Positions 1 through 7,133 of a stretch of DNA of 41,583 nucleotides are shown here, piece by piece; positions within the stretch are counted from its first letter, which is position 1; every line of letters begins with the position of its first letter. The DNA is taken from the NCBI GenBank assembly GCA_903824675.1, contig CAIJXV010000050.1, positions 1 to 41,583 on the forward strand. Direction: 5' to 3'. The translations under genes and the position numbers were made by a program. The stretch is from an uncultured bacterium. GTDB lineage: Bacteria > Verrucomicrobiota > Kiritimatiellia > CAIKKV01 > CAIJXV01. The notes below the pieces were generated by a model, which did not search any database, was not told the DNA's origin, and worked only from the letters and a program-made list of their open reading frames with translations.

Positions 1-99
1 ATGCAAAAGGGGGAAGAATTGGAGTGGCTAATCGAGGATCGCAATACGTTTATCATCAAAAGAGTAAAACCGCATAACTCATTCCGCCCCAAAAAGTAA
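1..99 (+). CDS. C-terminal end of a small DNA-binding protein, possibly AbrB/MazE-like (partial)
   Basis: An open frame enters from the left edge and ends at TAA 97-99. The 32 visible residues include GEELEWLIEDRNTFIIKRV, which resembles the last two beta strands of a SpoVT/AbrB swapped-hairpin domain (alternating acidic and hydrophobic residues, then an 'IIKRV' strand). The true start is probably outside the window; the ATG at base 1 may be internal. AbrB-type proteins bind DNA and often act as antitoxins, but the N-terminal half and any toxin partner cannot be seen, so the role is a guess. Confidence 0.4.
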   Translation: MQKGEELEWLIEDRNTFIIKRVKPHNSFRPKK

Positions 100-229
100 T
101 ATCGCTTAGCTTGACGCGTATGCCGCGCCGGGGGGAGGGAGAAGCGGAAAGCAGGGACAGCGAGAGTTAACGGCAGCACCTCTTCGAAGGGCGAAGCCCG
201 TGGCAGGCCTGGCGTATACGGTATTACTT
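94..229. repeat. Imperfect inverted repeat bounding a 136-bp gene-free segment
   Basis: AAGTAATATCG (94-104) is matched in inverted orientation by CGGTATTACTT (219-229), 10 of 11 positions. The left arm overlaps the stop codon of the partial gene. The segment between the arms holds no convincing gene. It could be a small mobile-element relic or chance. The rest of 230-356 shows nothing I can name. Confidence 0.25.
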
Positions 230-356
230 AGCTGATAGAAGCGGGGTTACCTGTCTCGGTGTAGGAACGATTCTTTTTGATGTTGGACCTAACCGCCTTT
301 CTGCCTAAACTGCTACAACCAGTTAGGCTCACTTGTCAAAAAAAGGAGAACGTGCC

Positions 357-2759
357 TTGTTTATATTTCTCACCCAATCTTTGATCATCGTATTTTGTTG
401 TATGGGCTTGTTCATCGGATCCTTTCAGGTTCAAGCGGATGTCCGTGCTGTCGCGACGAATCAGAATCTCATAATCAATGGCGACTTTGAGAAGGGGTTT
501 GATGGGTGGCTGCCCCTATGGACCCGGGCTGCCGGGACCGGACAGGCCGTGCTTGATAACAGCCAACGGCATGGGGGAACGCAGGCCGTCCGCATTGAAT
601 ACACCGGGGATCAAGATTGGAGTCTGGCCCAGGCGCCTAAAATCAATGTCAAACCGGGTGATATCTTTGAACTATCGGCTTGGGTTCGCGTGCAAGGGGA
701 GGGGGATGCGATCCTGGGCGTTATCACGCGGGATTCCAAAGATGAAGTTTTGGATTGGAGCCACGCAGGGCGGACGGTGCACGAAACAACGAACGGATGT
801 TTGGTCCGAACCCGTTTCATCATCCCGCCCGAAGTCACCACGATCCATCCCCGCTTCATCGGATCCAGACCTGCCACCGTTTGGGTGGACGATGCGGTGC
901 TGACGCGTAAAGGAAACCTGGACTTGCTCCGCAATACGAATCTGCCCGCGGCCGTCTCAATTCAGAACAAGGCGCTTGAGGTAACATTCCATACCACCGA
1001 CGCCCAATTTGAGATCAAGGATCGGCGCGTGAATCGCACCTGGTCACAACGATCCTCCCTATCTCCCCTCATCGTCCTGAACACAACAACACATGGCGAC
1101 CGGATTGAACTCCGCCTTTTAGAGCCGTCGTCGATACGCGAAATCACGGCCACTCTCCAGTTGGATGGCAACCGCGCGGAATGCATCGTTACTCTCAAAG
1201 CCCGGGGTGAGATGGACGCGTCGCTATTCTGGCCCGCCCCCTTTGCCGCTGCCAAAGGTCAGCTCCTCATCCTTCCGGTCAACGAAGGAATCAGTTATCC
1301 CGTCGACGATGTCAGCCTGCCTTCGATGGAGTATTCCCTCTACGGGGGACATGGCCTTTGCATGCCGTGGTATGGGACAACGGACGGGGATGTGGGTTGG
1401 ATGGCGCTCGTGGAAACGCCGGACGACGCGGCCGTGCGTCTCCCGCGTCAGGATGGTTTGCTCGGACTGGTCCCAGAATGGCAACCGCAGAAGGGACAAT
1501 TCGGCCCGGACCGCATCATCCGTTATATTCTCTTTGATCGGGGCGGTTATGGGGCCATGGCCAAACGGTATCGTGAATATGCAAAAAAGACCGGGCTATT
1601 CAAGACGCTGTCCGAAAAACGCAAAGCCGTGCCGGCCGTCGACCTCCTGGTCGGCGCCGTAAACGTCTGGTGCTGGGACTCGGATGCCCCCGCATTTTGC
1701 CGCGAGATGCAGTCGTTGGGAATCCAGCGCATTCTTTGGAGCAATCAGCGTCCCGCGGAGGAACTCAAGGCGCTGAACGAGTTGGGCGTCCTTACCAGCC
1801 GGTATGACATTTATCAAGACGCCATGAACCCCGACAATTTTTCCAAACTGCGCTGGATTGATCCCAACTGGACCAGTAACGCCTGGGCGCAGAATGACCT
1901 GATGATCGGCCAGAGCGGCGAATGGGTTCGAGGGTGGGAGGTGGAGACAAAGGGCGGGAAGATGCTTCCCTGTGGCACGTTGTGCGACCGGCAGGCGGTG
2001 GCCTATGCTCAAAAACGAATCCCCGCCGATTTGGCAACCCATCCGTATCGTTGCCGATTCATCGACACGACGACCGCCAGCCCCTGGCGGGAGTGTTACC
2101 ACCCGAAACATCCGATGACCCGGACCGAGAGCAAGCACTATAAGATGGAGCTGTTACGTGCCGTCAGCGAAGGGTGCGGTCTGGTCTGCGGCAGTGAAAC
2201 CGGGCATGACGCAGCGGTCCCCTATGTGCATTATTTTGAGGGCATGTTAAGCCTCGGACCCTACCGCGTCCCCGACTCGGGGCGGGACATGATGCGGGTT
2301 TGGAATCAGGTACCCGAGAACGTTGCCAAATTCCAAACCGGGCATCGATATCGCATCCCCCTCTGGGAATTGGTTTATCACGATTGCGTCGTGGCCCAGT
2401 GGTACTGGGGCGATTACAACAATAAACTCCCAGCCCTGTGGGATCGGCGCGATCTATGGAACACGCTATATGGCACTCCGCCGATGTTTATGTTCAATCG
2501 AAAGAGTTGGGACTCAAACCGAGACCGGTTTGTGCGCAGCTATCAGACGATCGCACCGGTGGCACGGGCGACCGGATATTCCGAGATGCTGTCGCACGAG
2601 TGGTTGACGCCCGATCACGCGGTTCAACGGACGCGGTTTGCCAACGGGGTTGTCGTAACCGTTAACTTCGGCGACGTTCCCTTCACCCTGTCCGACGGCA
2701 CTTCATTGACGCCCTTGGGACATCGCGTGGCAGGGGCTGGGGGAGATGGGGTCAGATAG
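357..2759 (+). CDS. Secreted glycoside hydrolase with N-terminal CBM-like domain (GH101/GH129-like)
   Basis: Start TTG 357 is chosen because AAGGAGA (343-349) lies 7 nt upstream; an in-frame TTG at 333 has no such site. The protein is about 800 residues. It begins with a hydrophobic signal peptide (FIFLTQSLIIVFCCMGLF) ending near QAD. Residues of about 35-180 form a carbohydrate-binding jelly-roll of the CBM4/9 type (opening 'NGDFE..FDGW', closing 'VWVDDAVL'). The rest looks like a beta-sandwich plus TIM barrel of the kind found in GH101/GH129-related proteins, with candidate acidic residues in 'FIDTTTA' and 'GSETGHD'. It should act outside the cytoplasm on a glycan. It is the only clearly secreted sugar enzyme in the window. 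The family assignment is tentative; the CBM and signal peptide are firmer. Confidence 0.7.
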   Translation: MFIFLTQSLIIVFCCMGLFIGSFQVQADVRAVATNQNLIINGDFEKGFDGWLPLWTRAAGTGQAVLDNSQRHGGTQAVRIEYTGDQDWSLAQAPKINVKPGDIFELSAWVRVQGEGDAILGVITRDSKDEVLDWSHAGRTVHETTNGCLVRTRFIIPPEVTTIHPRFIGSRPATVWVDDAVLTRKGNLDLLRNTNLPAAVSIQNKALEVTFHTTDAQFEIKDRRVNRTWSQRSSLSPLIVLNTTTHGDRIELRLLEPSSIREITATLQLDGNRAECIVTLKARGEMDASLFWPAPFAAAKGQLLILPVNEGISYPVDDVSLPSMEYSLYGGHGLCMPWYGTTDGDVGWMALVETPDDAAVRLPRQDGLLGLVPEWQPQKGQFGPDRIIRYILFDRGGYGAMAKRYREYAKKTGLFKTLSEKRKAVPAVDLLVGAVNVWCWDSDAPAFCREMQSLGIQRILWSNQRPAEELKALNELGVLTSRYDIYQDAMNPDNFSKLRWIDPNWTSNAWAQNDLMIGQSGEWVRGWEVETKGGKMLPCGTLCDRQAVAYAQKRIPADLATHPYRCRFIDTTTASPWRECYHPKHPMTRTESKHYKMELLRAVSEGCGLVCGSETGHDAAVPYVHYFEGMLSLGPYRVPDSGRDMMRVWNQVPENVAKFQTGHRYRIPLWELVYHDCVVAQWYWGDYNNKLPALWDRRDLWNTLYGTPPMFMFNRKSWDSNRDRFVRSYQTIAPVARATGYSEMLSHEWLTPDHAVQRTRFANGVVVTVNFGDVPFTLSDGTSLTPLGHRVAGAGGDGVR

Positions 2760-2853
2760 CAAATACATTTTCTTATTATGGTCTGCCATGATGATTCTGT
2801 AGGCGGTTTTGAGTGGATTCGTTAAACCGGTGTGGGCAGATGGCTTTTGGACT

Positions 2854-2927
2854 GCGGCAGTTCACTGCCGCTTTCATCAAGGCGCAGTTCTCTGCGCCGT
2901 ACCCTCAAAGCGGGACATAAGTCCCGC
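2854..2927. repeat. Array of three consecutive 7-4-7 hairpins
   Basis: Three perfect 18-nt palindromes follow each other: GCGGCAGTTCACTGCCGC (2854-2871), GGCGCAGTTCTCTGCGCC (2881-2898) and GCGGGACATAAGTCCCGC (2910-2927). Each has a 7-bp stem and a 4-nt loop, with centres 27 and 29 nt apart. The stems differ in sequence but keep the same geometry, as in REP-type arrays. The array lies downstream of the secreted glycosidase gene and could end or stabilise its transcript. There is no protein-coding gene in 2760-3246. Confidence 0.75.
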
Positions 2928-2943
2928 AATCCCAAAAAAGAAA

Positions 2944-3015
2944 ACACCACGCTCCTCATTCGGCACTACTACAAATAGGGTCCGTCTATTGGATGGCATT
3001 GGTAGTCGGCACATC
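2944..3015. repeat. Composite palindromic element, copy 1 (degenerate)
   Basis: The left half carries AACACCACGCTCCTC and CGGCACTACTACAAA; the right half carries GGCATTGGTAGTCGGCAC. These match the better-preserved copy at 26427-26502 (AACACCACGCGCCTC, GGCGCTACTACAAA, GGCGTTGGTAGTAGGCGC) and the copy at 25116-25181. The element is an outer inverted repeat (CTACTACAAA against TTGGTAG) whose arms each hold a smaller hairpin, now decayed here. It follows directly after the three-hairpin array. Confidence 0.6.
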
Positions 3016-3246
3016 CCCAATAACTTCAGCCAACCCGCTTTGGCCATGTTCCGGGTTAACAAGTCCGTTTTTTACAGATTTTGAGCGTTACTTCATTCGA
3101 GGAAACCCTCATGCTACGAGTGTTTGCCCAACATCAACAGACTCCTGCACCCTTCGGCATGCGAGATCACCCGTGTTTCCCGGGGTTTTAAGTCGGACAG
3201 GAGTGAATTGAAGAGAATGATAAGCAAATACAAAGGAATCCATAAC

Positions 3247-4800
3247 ATGCTCTACAATGGAATCGAGCTCCCGCAGGAATGGCCGCCTCGGACCGAAAAG
3301 CCGGCCTCTTTTCAACCCATGCGCGTGCCGTATTTGGAGACGCCGCCGGCGATCATCCCCATCGATGTCGGACGCCAATTATTCGTCGATGATTTCTTGG
3401 TTGCATCGTCGTCCATGGTCCGGACTTTTCACTCCCCGGTCAAATATCCGGGAAATCCGGTATGGTTTCCGCAAACCCCGTATGAACTCAATGAGACGTT
3501 GCCGCCGACGGCCATTCCGAAATGCGGCGGAGTCTGGTATGACGAGCGGGACCAATTATTCAAGATGTGGTATATGGCCAGCTACCTGGGCGCGATGGCC
3601 TATGCGACCAGTACCGACGGCATTCACTGGGAGCGCCCCGAACTGGATGTGGTGCCCGGGACCAACCTGATTTTGTCGCCCGATCTGCATCCCGACTCGG
3701 GAACGGTCTGGCTGGATCGCGAAACCCGGGACGACAGCCAACGGTTCAAGATGCTGATCCGGGAACCGAATACGCAGATCAAGGGCAACTATTTTCCGGG
3801 ACTGTTGATGACGTCTTCGGATGGCATCCATTGGTCCCCGCCGGTTGAAACCGGGCCGATGCACGATCGCAGTACATTTTTCTATAATCCGTTTCGCCAT
3901 CGATGGGTGCAGAGTATCCGGTCGTGGATTCCGCCCCGCAATCGAACCCGGCAATATTGGGAAGCGGAGGCGTTTTACGCGTCGGGTCAGTGGCGGGATG
4001 GGGAGCAGATTTTCTGGGCAGGCGCCGATGGGATGGACGAATCCGGGGAGGCCCCGGCAGAGCTGTACAATCTGGACGCCGTGGCTTATGAGAGCCTGCT
4101 GATCGGATTTTATCAGATTCTCAAGGGACCGCCCAATGTGATCGGAGAAAACAACGGACAACCGAAGCTGACGGAGCTGGTTTTCGCCAGCAGTCGGGAT
4201 GGTTTTCACTGGCATCGTCCCGACCGGCGTGCGTTTATCGGTGCGCGCCGTGAGCCGGGGTCCTGGGAATACGGGTATGTTGAATCAACGGGGGGCATTT
4301 GCCTGGTGGTGGGCGATGAACTGTGGTTTTACTATTCGGCATATGCGGGAGATCCGAAGCGGGTTTCGGCCGACTGGCATGTGAGTGGGATGTACGGCAA
4401 TGGCGCAGTGGGGCTGGCCAAGTTGCGTCGGGATGGATTCGCTTCGATGAGGTCGAAAATTCCAGGCGCCTCGTTCACGACCCGCCCCCTCCGGTTCAGT
4501 GGAGGGCACCTCTTTGTCAACGCCAATACCGCCGGCGCCCCGTTGACGGTGGAATGCCTGGATGAAAACAACCAGGTGATCGCCCCGTTCGACAAAGAGC
4601 GCTGCCTGCCGTTTCTCGGAAATTCAATGGCGACTGAAATCCACTGGCGCGAGGCTGATCTAAAAATGTTGGCGGGGCAACCGGTCCGGTTTCGATTCCA
4701 GTCGGATCGTGGGGACCTGTATGCGTTCTGGGTCAGCCCAAATTCGACCGGGGTCAGCGGCGGATATCCAGCCGCCGGGGGTCCGGGCTGGAAAGGGTGA
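3247..4800 (+). CDS. Five-bladed beta-propeller glycosidase-like protein (paralogue 1)
   Basis: The start ATG 3247 has AAAGGA (3232-3237) 9 nt upstream; in-frame ATGs further upstream have no ribosome site. The protein has 517 residues and no signal peptide. Repeated 'SxDGIHW' motifs (ATSTDGIHWERP, SSDGIHWSPP, SSRDGFHWHRP) mark propeller blades typical of the GH43/GH32/GH68 fold. 'LFVDDFLV' near residue 50 and a C-terminal beta-sandwich starting 'PLRFSGGHLFVNA' are shared with the protein at 8648-9979, so the two are paralogues. The likely role is cytoplasmic hydrolysis or phosphorolysis of a glycoside. Fold is well supported, substrate unknown. It stands alone on the plus strand and converges on the next gene with an 11-nt gap. 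Confidence 0.7.
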   Translation: MLYNGIELPQEWPPRTEKPASFQPMRVPYLETPPAIIPIDVGRQLFVDDFLVASSSMVRTFHSPVKYPGNPVWFPQTPYELNETLPPTAIPKCGGVWYDERDQLFKMWYMASYLGAMAYATSTDGIHWERPELDVVPGTNLILSPDLHPDSGTVWLDRETRDDSQRFKMLIREPNTQIKGNYFPGLLMTSSDGIHWSPPVETGPMHDRSTFFYNPFRHRWVQSIRSWIPPRNRTRQYWEAEAFYASGQWRDGEQIFWAGADGMDESGEAPAELYNLDAVAYESLLIGFYQILKGPPNVIGENNGQPKLTELVFASSRDGFHWHRPDRRAFIGARREPGSWEYGYVESTGGICLVVGDELWFYYSAYAGDPKRVSADWHVSGMYGNGAVGLAKLRRDGFASMRSKIPGASFTTRPLRFSGGHLFVNANTAGAPLTVECLDENNQVIAPFDKERCLPFLGNSMATEIHWREADLKMLAGQPVRFRFQSDRGDLYAFWVSPNSTGVSGGYPAAGGPGWKG

Positions 4801-4811
4801 GAGAGGAGCGC

Positions 4812-5891
4812 TTACCAATGAGCCCGCAAGTATTCCATGTATTGAAGACAGCGCTCATCCGTAACGTTGGCGGGGATATGATTGCCGCAGGCGAACATGT
4901 GGCCGGGCAGGCCGCGGGTGAGGGCCAGGGTGGCATCGATTTCGGCCTTCACCTGATCCCACGTGCCGAAAGCCAGGGTGCGGCAGTCGACTTTTCCCCC
5001 AGCTAAAAAGTGCGACCCGCCCAAGGACCGCACGATTTTATCAAAGTCGTTGCTCGGCTCGAAGATGAAGCCATCGGCGCCGCAGGCGGCAATGTCTTCC
5101 AGAAAAACGTCAACGGTGCCATCGGAACAAAAAATCACTTTTTTGCCGGCCGCTTTGAGTGGTTTCCAGAGTTCGCGATAGATCGGGAAAATCACCTGGC
5201 GGTAAAAGTCGGGATGCATGAAGGGGCCGGCGGTCCAGACGATATCGTCATGTTGAATATACACCTCGATGGATGTTTGGGCCCAGGCCCGGGCATGGTG
5301 CAGGGTGTATTGGCCAAAGCGTTCCAGGACACGGGCGAATTTGGAGGGATCGGCGGCCGCCACCAGGAGCATGTCCCAACCAAAGGCCTGGATGGCGCCG
5401 GAGATGACGGTTTTGTAATAGCCCCCGGTACACACCTGGTTGGGATAGGCCGCTAGCCGTTGTTGATAATCCTGTTCGAAGCGGGAGACCAGATCCGGGA
5501 AGGGCGTCAGGCCGTATTCGGCCACCGGGTCAAAGGCCCAAACTTCTTCCGGTTCAGTGAAGGGACTGACGGCGGAGGCGGTCTGGTCACTGCCATCGGC
5601 GGCATAAACCGCATGGCCCATGTTAGTGCAACGGCCGGCTTCGCTCCAGTTGACATACCCGTCATGAGTGCCCCACAGAAAATCGTAATCCCAGGCGTCA
5701 TAGAACCGCCGCACGGTGTCCGGCGGGAGGAGATTGTAATCCGCCGCGTGTTTCGAAATACCGCCCGGCCCCAGGTTGACACCGGTGATTTTCCGGATCA
5801 AGGGAACGTGATATTCCATCGAGTATTCGACATGTCCCGGTCGGGGGGTGGGTTTACAGCCAATGCAATCCATTCCGATTTGACGGCTCAT
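4812..5891 (-). CDS. URO-D family protein 1
   Basis: The 359-residue protein starts at ATG 5891 behind AGGAG (6 nt spacing). It belongs to the uroporphyrinogen decarboxylase / corrinoid methyltransferase (MtaA, CmuA) superfamily by length and by features such as 'DIVWTAGPFMHPDFY', 'PIYRELWKPLKAAGKKV', and 'ACGADGFIFEP'. The RQAGR motif of heme-pathway HemE is absent. At the strand where MtaA has its His-x-Cys zinc ligands, this protein has 'FCSDG' (Cys255-Ser-Asp257); a late Cys335 in 'FACGNHIPAN' could be the third ligand. A methyl-transfer role is family inference. It has its own promoter and no operon partner; it is transcribed against the flanking propeller gene. Confidence 0.85.
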   Translation of the reverse strand: MSRQIGMDCIGCKPTPRPGHVEYSMEYHVPLIRKITGVNLGPGGISKHAADYNLLPPDTVRRFYDAWDYDFLWGTHDGYVNWSEAGRCTNMGHAVYAADGSDQTASAVSPFTEPEEVWAFDPVAEYGLTPFPDLVSRFEQDYQQRLAAYPNQVCTGGYYKTVISGAIQAFGWDMLLVAAADPSKFARVLERFGQYTLHHARAWAQTSIEVYIQHDDIVWTAGPFMHPDFYRQVIFPIYRELWKPLKAAGKKVIFCSDGTVDVFLEDIAACGADGFIFEPSNDFDKIVRSLGGSHFLAGGKVDCRTLAFGTWDQVKAEIDATLALTRGLPGHMFACGNHIPANVTDERCLQYMEYLRAHW

Positions 5892-5915
5892 GAGGGGCTC
5901 CTGGGCGATGGCGGC

Positions 5916-5944
5916 ACTTTATCCATTCGGCTCGGGAACATCAA
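5916..5944 (-). promoter_or_regulatory. Sigma-70-like promoter for URO-D gene 1
   Basis: On the minus strand, TTGATG (5939-5944) is followed after exactly 17 nt by TAAAGT (5916-5921). The gene's ribosome site and ATG lie about 20-25 nt further on. Four of six bases match each consensus box, so it is plausible but unproven. Confidence 0.45.
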
Positions 5945-5988
5945 TTAAATGTGGTGGGGGGGATTACAGGGGATCGCCTCTTGCCGGG

Positions 5989-6264
5989 TTAGATCCCCGA
6001 GTCGCGTTTGGCGGAGTCCGGCCCCAGAGTGTTGATCGAGCCGTTTTTGCCCCGTTCTTTAGGTGTCTTGTCCGTTAAGGGATAGGTCTGCCAACGGGGG
6101 GGCATGACACAATTTCCGCCGGATCGCTCGAATTCGTCCACGAACTAGGTGATCAAGATGCGAATCAGGGTTGAGACTGATATTCCCAATGTGCGGGCCA
6201 CATCTTGCAGGCGCTTTTTTGCATCCTTATCTAGTCGGATGGGAAGGGCCGCTTCCATATTCAT
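5989..6264 (-). pseudogene. Ribbon-helix-helix (CopG-like) protein gene broken by an in-frame amber codon
   Basis: ATG 6264 (or 6258) opens a frame encoding LPIRLDKDAKKRLQDVARTL and then GISVSTLIRILIT, a clear ribbon-helix-helix DNA-binding domain. The frame meets TAG at 6145-6147 after 39 residues. Without that codon it continues as FVDEFERSGG and PPRWQ, the type of tail such proteins have, to a TAA at 5989-5991. A single change of CAG (Gln) to TAG would explain the break. The first 39 residues still hold the whole DNA-binding fold, so a short functional protein is possible. UAG is used as a normal stop elsewhere (the URO-D gene ending at 23951), so recoding is unlikely. The gene is divergent to the second RHH gene at 6357. 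Confidence 0.55.
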
Positions 6265-6325
6265 CCACTTAGGATACTACAGAATGGACGTTTCACAAAG
6301 GAAAAGCGTCCGCCGGATATTGACG

Positions 6326-6338
6326 AATGTATTACATT
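6326..6338. promoter_or_regulatory. Perfect palindrome, candidate RHH operator
   Basis: AATGTATTACATT is a perfect 6+1+6 palindrome lying between the two divergent ribbon-helix-helix genes, directly after TTGACG (6320-6325), a good -35 sequence. RHH proteins commonly repress their own promoters through short palindromes. No convincing -10 box is seen at 16-18 nt, so the promoter part is weak. Confidence 0.35.
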
Positions 6339-6356
6339 GATATGCCCTGTAAGCCT

Positions 6357-6575
6357 ATGGCCAACAGGGAAAAAGCGGATCGATTAACAATCAAAATGCC
6401 GGCGGATTTGATGCGACGCGTCGAGACCATCGCGGCATCCATGGAACTCACCTCGGATGTGATTATTGAGATGGCGGTTGATCGTCTCGTTCGTGCGCAC
6501 GATCCCCGGGCGGCGATAAGGGAGATCATCCGGGAATCCGGGAATTCCACGCCTTTATCGGAGCCGGCGAAATGA
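6357..6575 (+). CDS. Ribbon-helix-helix DNA-binding protein (CopG-like)
   Basis: A 72-residue protein beginning MANREKADRLTIKMPADL, followed by two helices (MRRVETIAASMELTSDVIIEMAVDR, split here around residues 20-45) and a short polar tail. The pattern of one beta strand and two helices is that of CopG/Arc/MetJ-type repressors and antitoxins. In-frame ATGs at 6327 and 6342 would lie inside or next to the palindrome, so 6357 is preferred, although none has a strong ribosome site. No toxin gene follows: the next gene encodes a peptidase-propeptide-like protein. It may be an orphan regulator. Confidence 0.6.
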   Translation: MANREKADRLTIKMPADLMRRVETIAASMELTSDVIIEMAVDRLVRAHDPRAAIREIIRESGNSTPLSEPAK

Positions 6576-6609
6576 CGGCCCCCTCCCGCCAACCCCAAAA
6601 GAGAATCGC

Positions 6610-7056
6610 TTGAGCACGAGCCCCTCCTCCCGCTTAATTGCGGGCCAGCCGGTTGCGACGGAGTTATCCCGAAAAATGGCCGAAGCCTTTCTGAAAAATG
6701 AGCGGCAACGAATCGGCCGGCAAGCACCCGCTTCACCGGATCATCTCCCCGGGATCGAAACCTATTCGATTCATGCCAGCCATCCCATCGAGAACGATAA
6801 AGGACAGGTGTTGGCTTATGTGCACAGCCTGACCCCGGAGGGTTACATCATTACGTCCGGTAATACCGGGATCCGTCCGATCATTGGGTTTTCGTTTAAC
6901 GGCGCCTTTTCGTTTGATTCGGCGAAGAGTAATGTTCGCCTGCACCTGTTGAAAGCGGAACTGGAAGAGCGGATCAAGTTATTGGCACAAATGGCGGATG
7001 CCCAAAACAGGCGCGACATCAATTCGAACCTGATGCTCTGGGCTTCCCTTTTTTAA
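6610..7056 (+). CDS. Stand-alone streptopain (C10) propeptide-like / Spi-like protein
   Basis: The 148-residue frame starts at TTG 6610; an internal ATG at 6676 is an alternative. 'PVATELSRKMAEAFLKNE' followed by 'VLAYVHSLTPEGYIITSG' and 'RPIIGFSFNGAFSFD' follows the layout of the N-terminal propeptide of C10 cysteine peptidases (SpeB type), which also exists alone as Spi inhibitors. No catalytic Cys/His domain follows: the frame ends in TAA 7054-7056 soon after a helical segment. No signal peptide is visible. It may be an inhibitor-like domain or a truncated peptidase gene. Recognition is by motif memory only. Confidence 0.45.
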   Translation: MSTSPSSRLIAGQPVATELSRKMAEAFLKNERQRIGRQAPASPDHLPGIETYSIHASHPIENDKGQVLAYVHSLTPEGYIITSGNTGIRPIIGFSFNGAFSFDSAKSNVRLHLLKAELEERIKLLAQMADAQNRRDINSNLMLWASLF

Positions 7057-7133
7057 TTTATCCTGTACTCGCCATGGGCTGGGGACCAATATCCCGCTTG
7101 TGTTTGGGGGCCCATTCAGGCAGGCTTTTGATC

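Noticed and set aside
5989-6264. Pyrrolysine or other amber recoding at TAG 6145
   Set aside because: There is no sign of pyrrolysine genes here, and TAG ends another gene (at 23951) normally; a point mutation is simpler.
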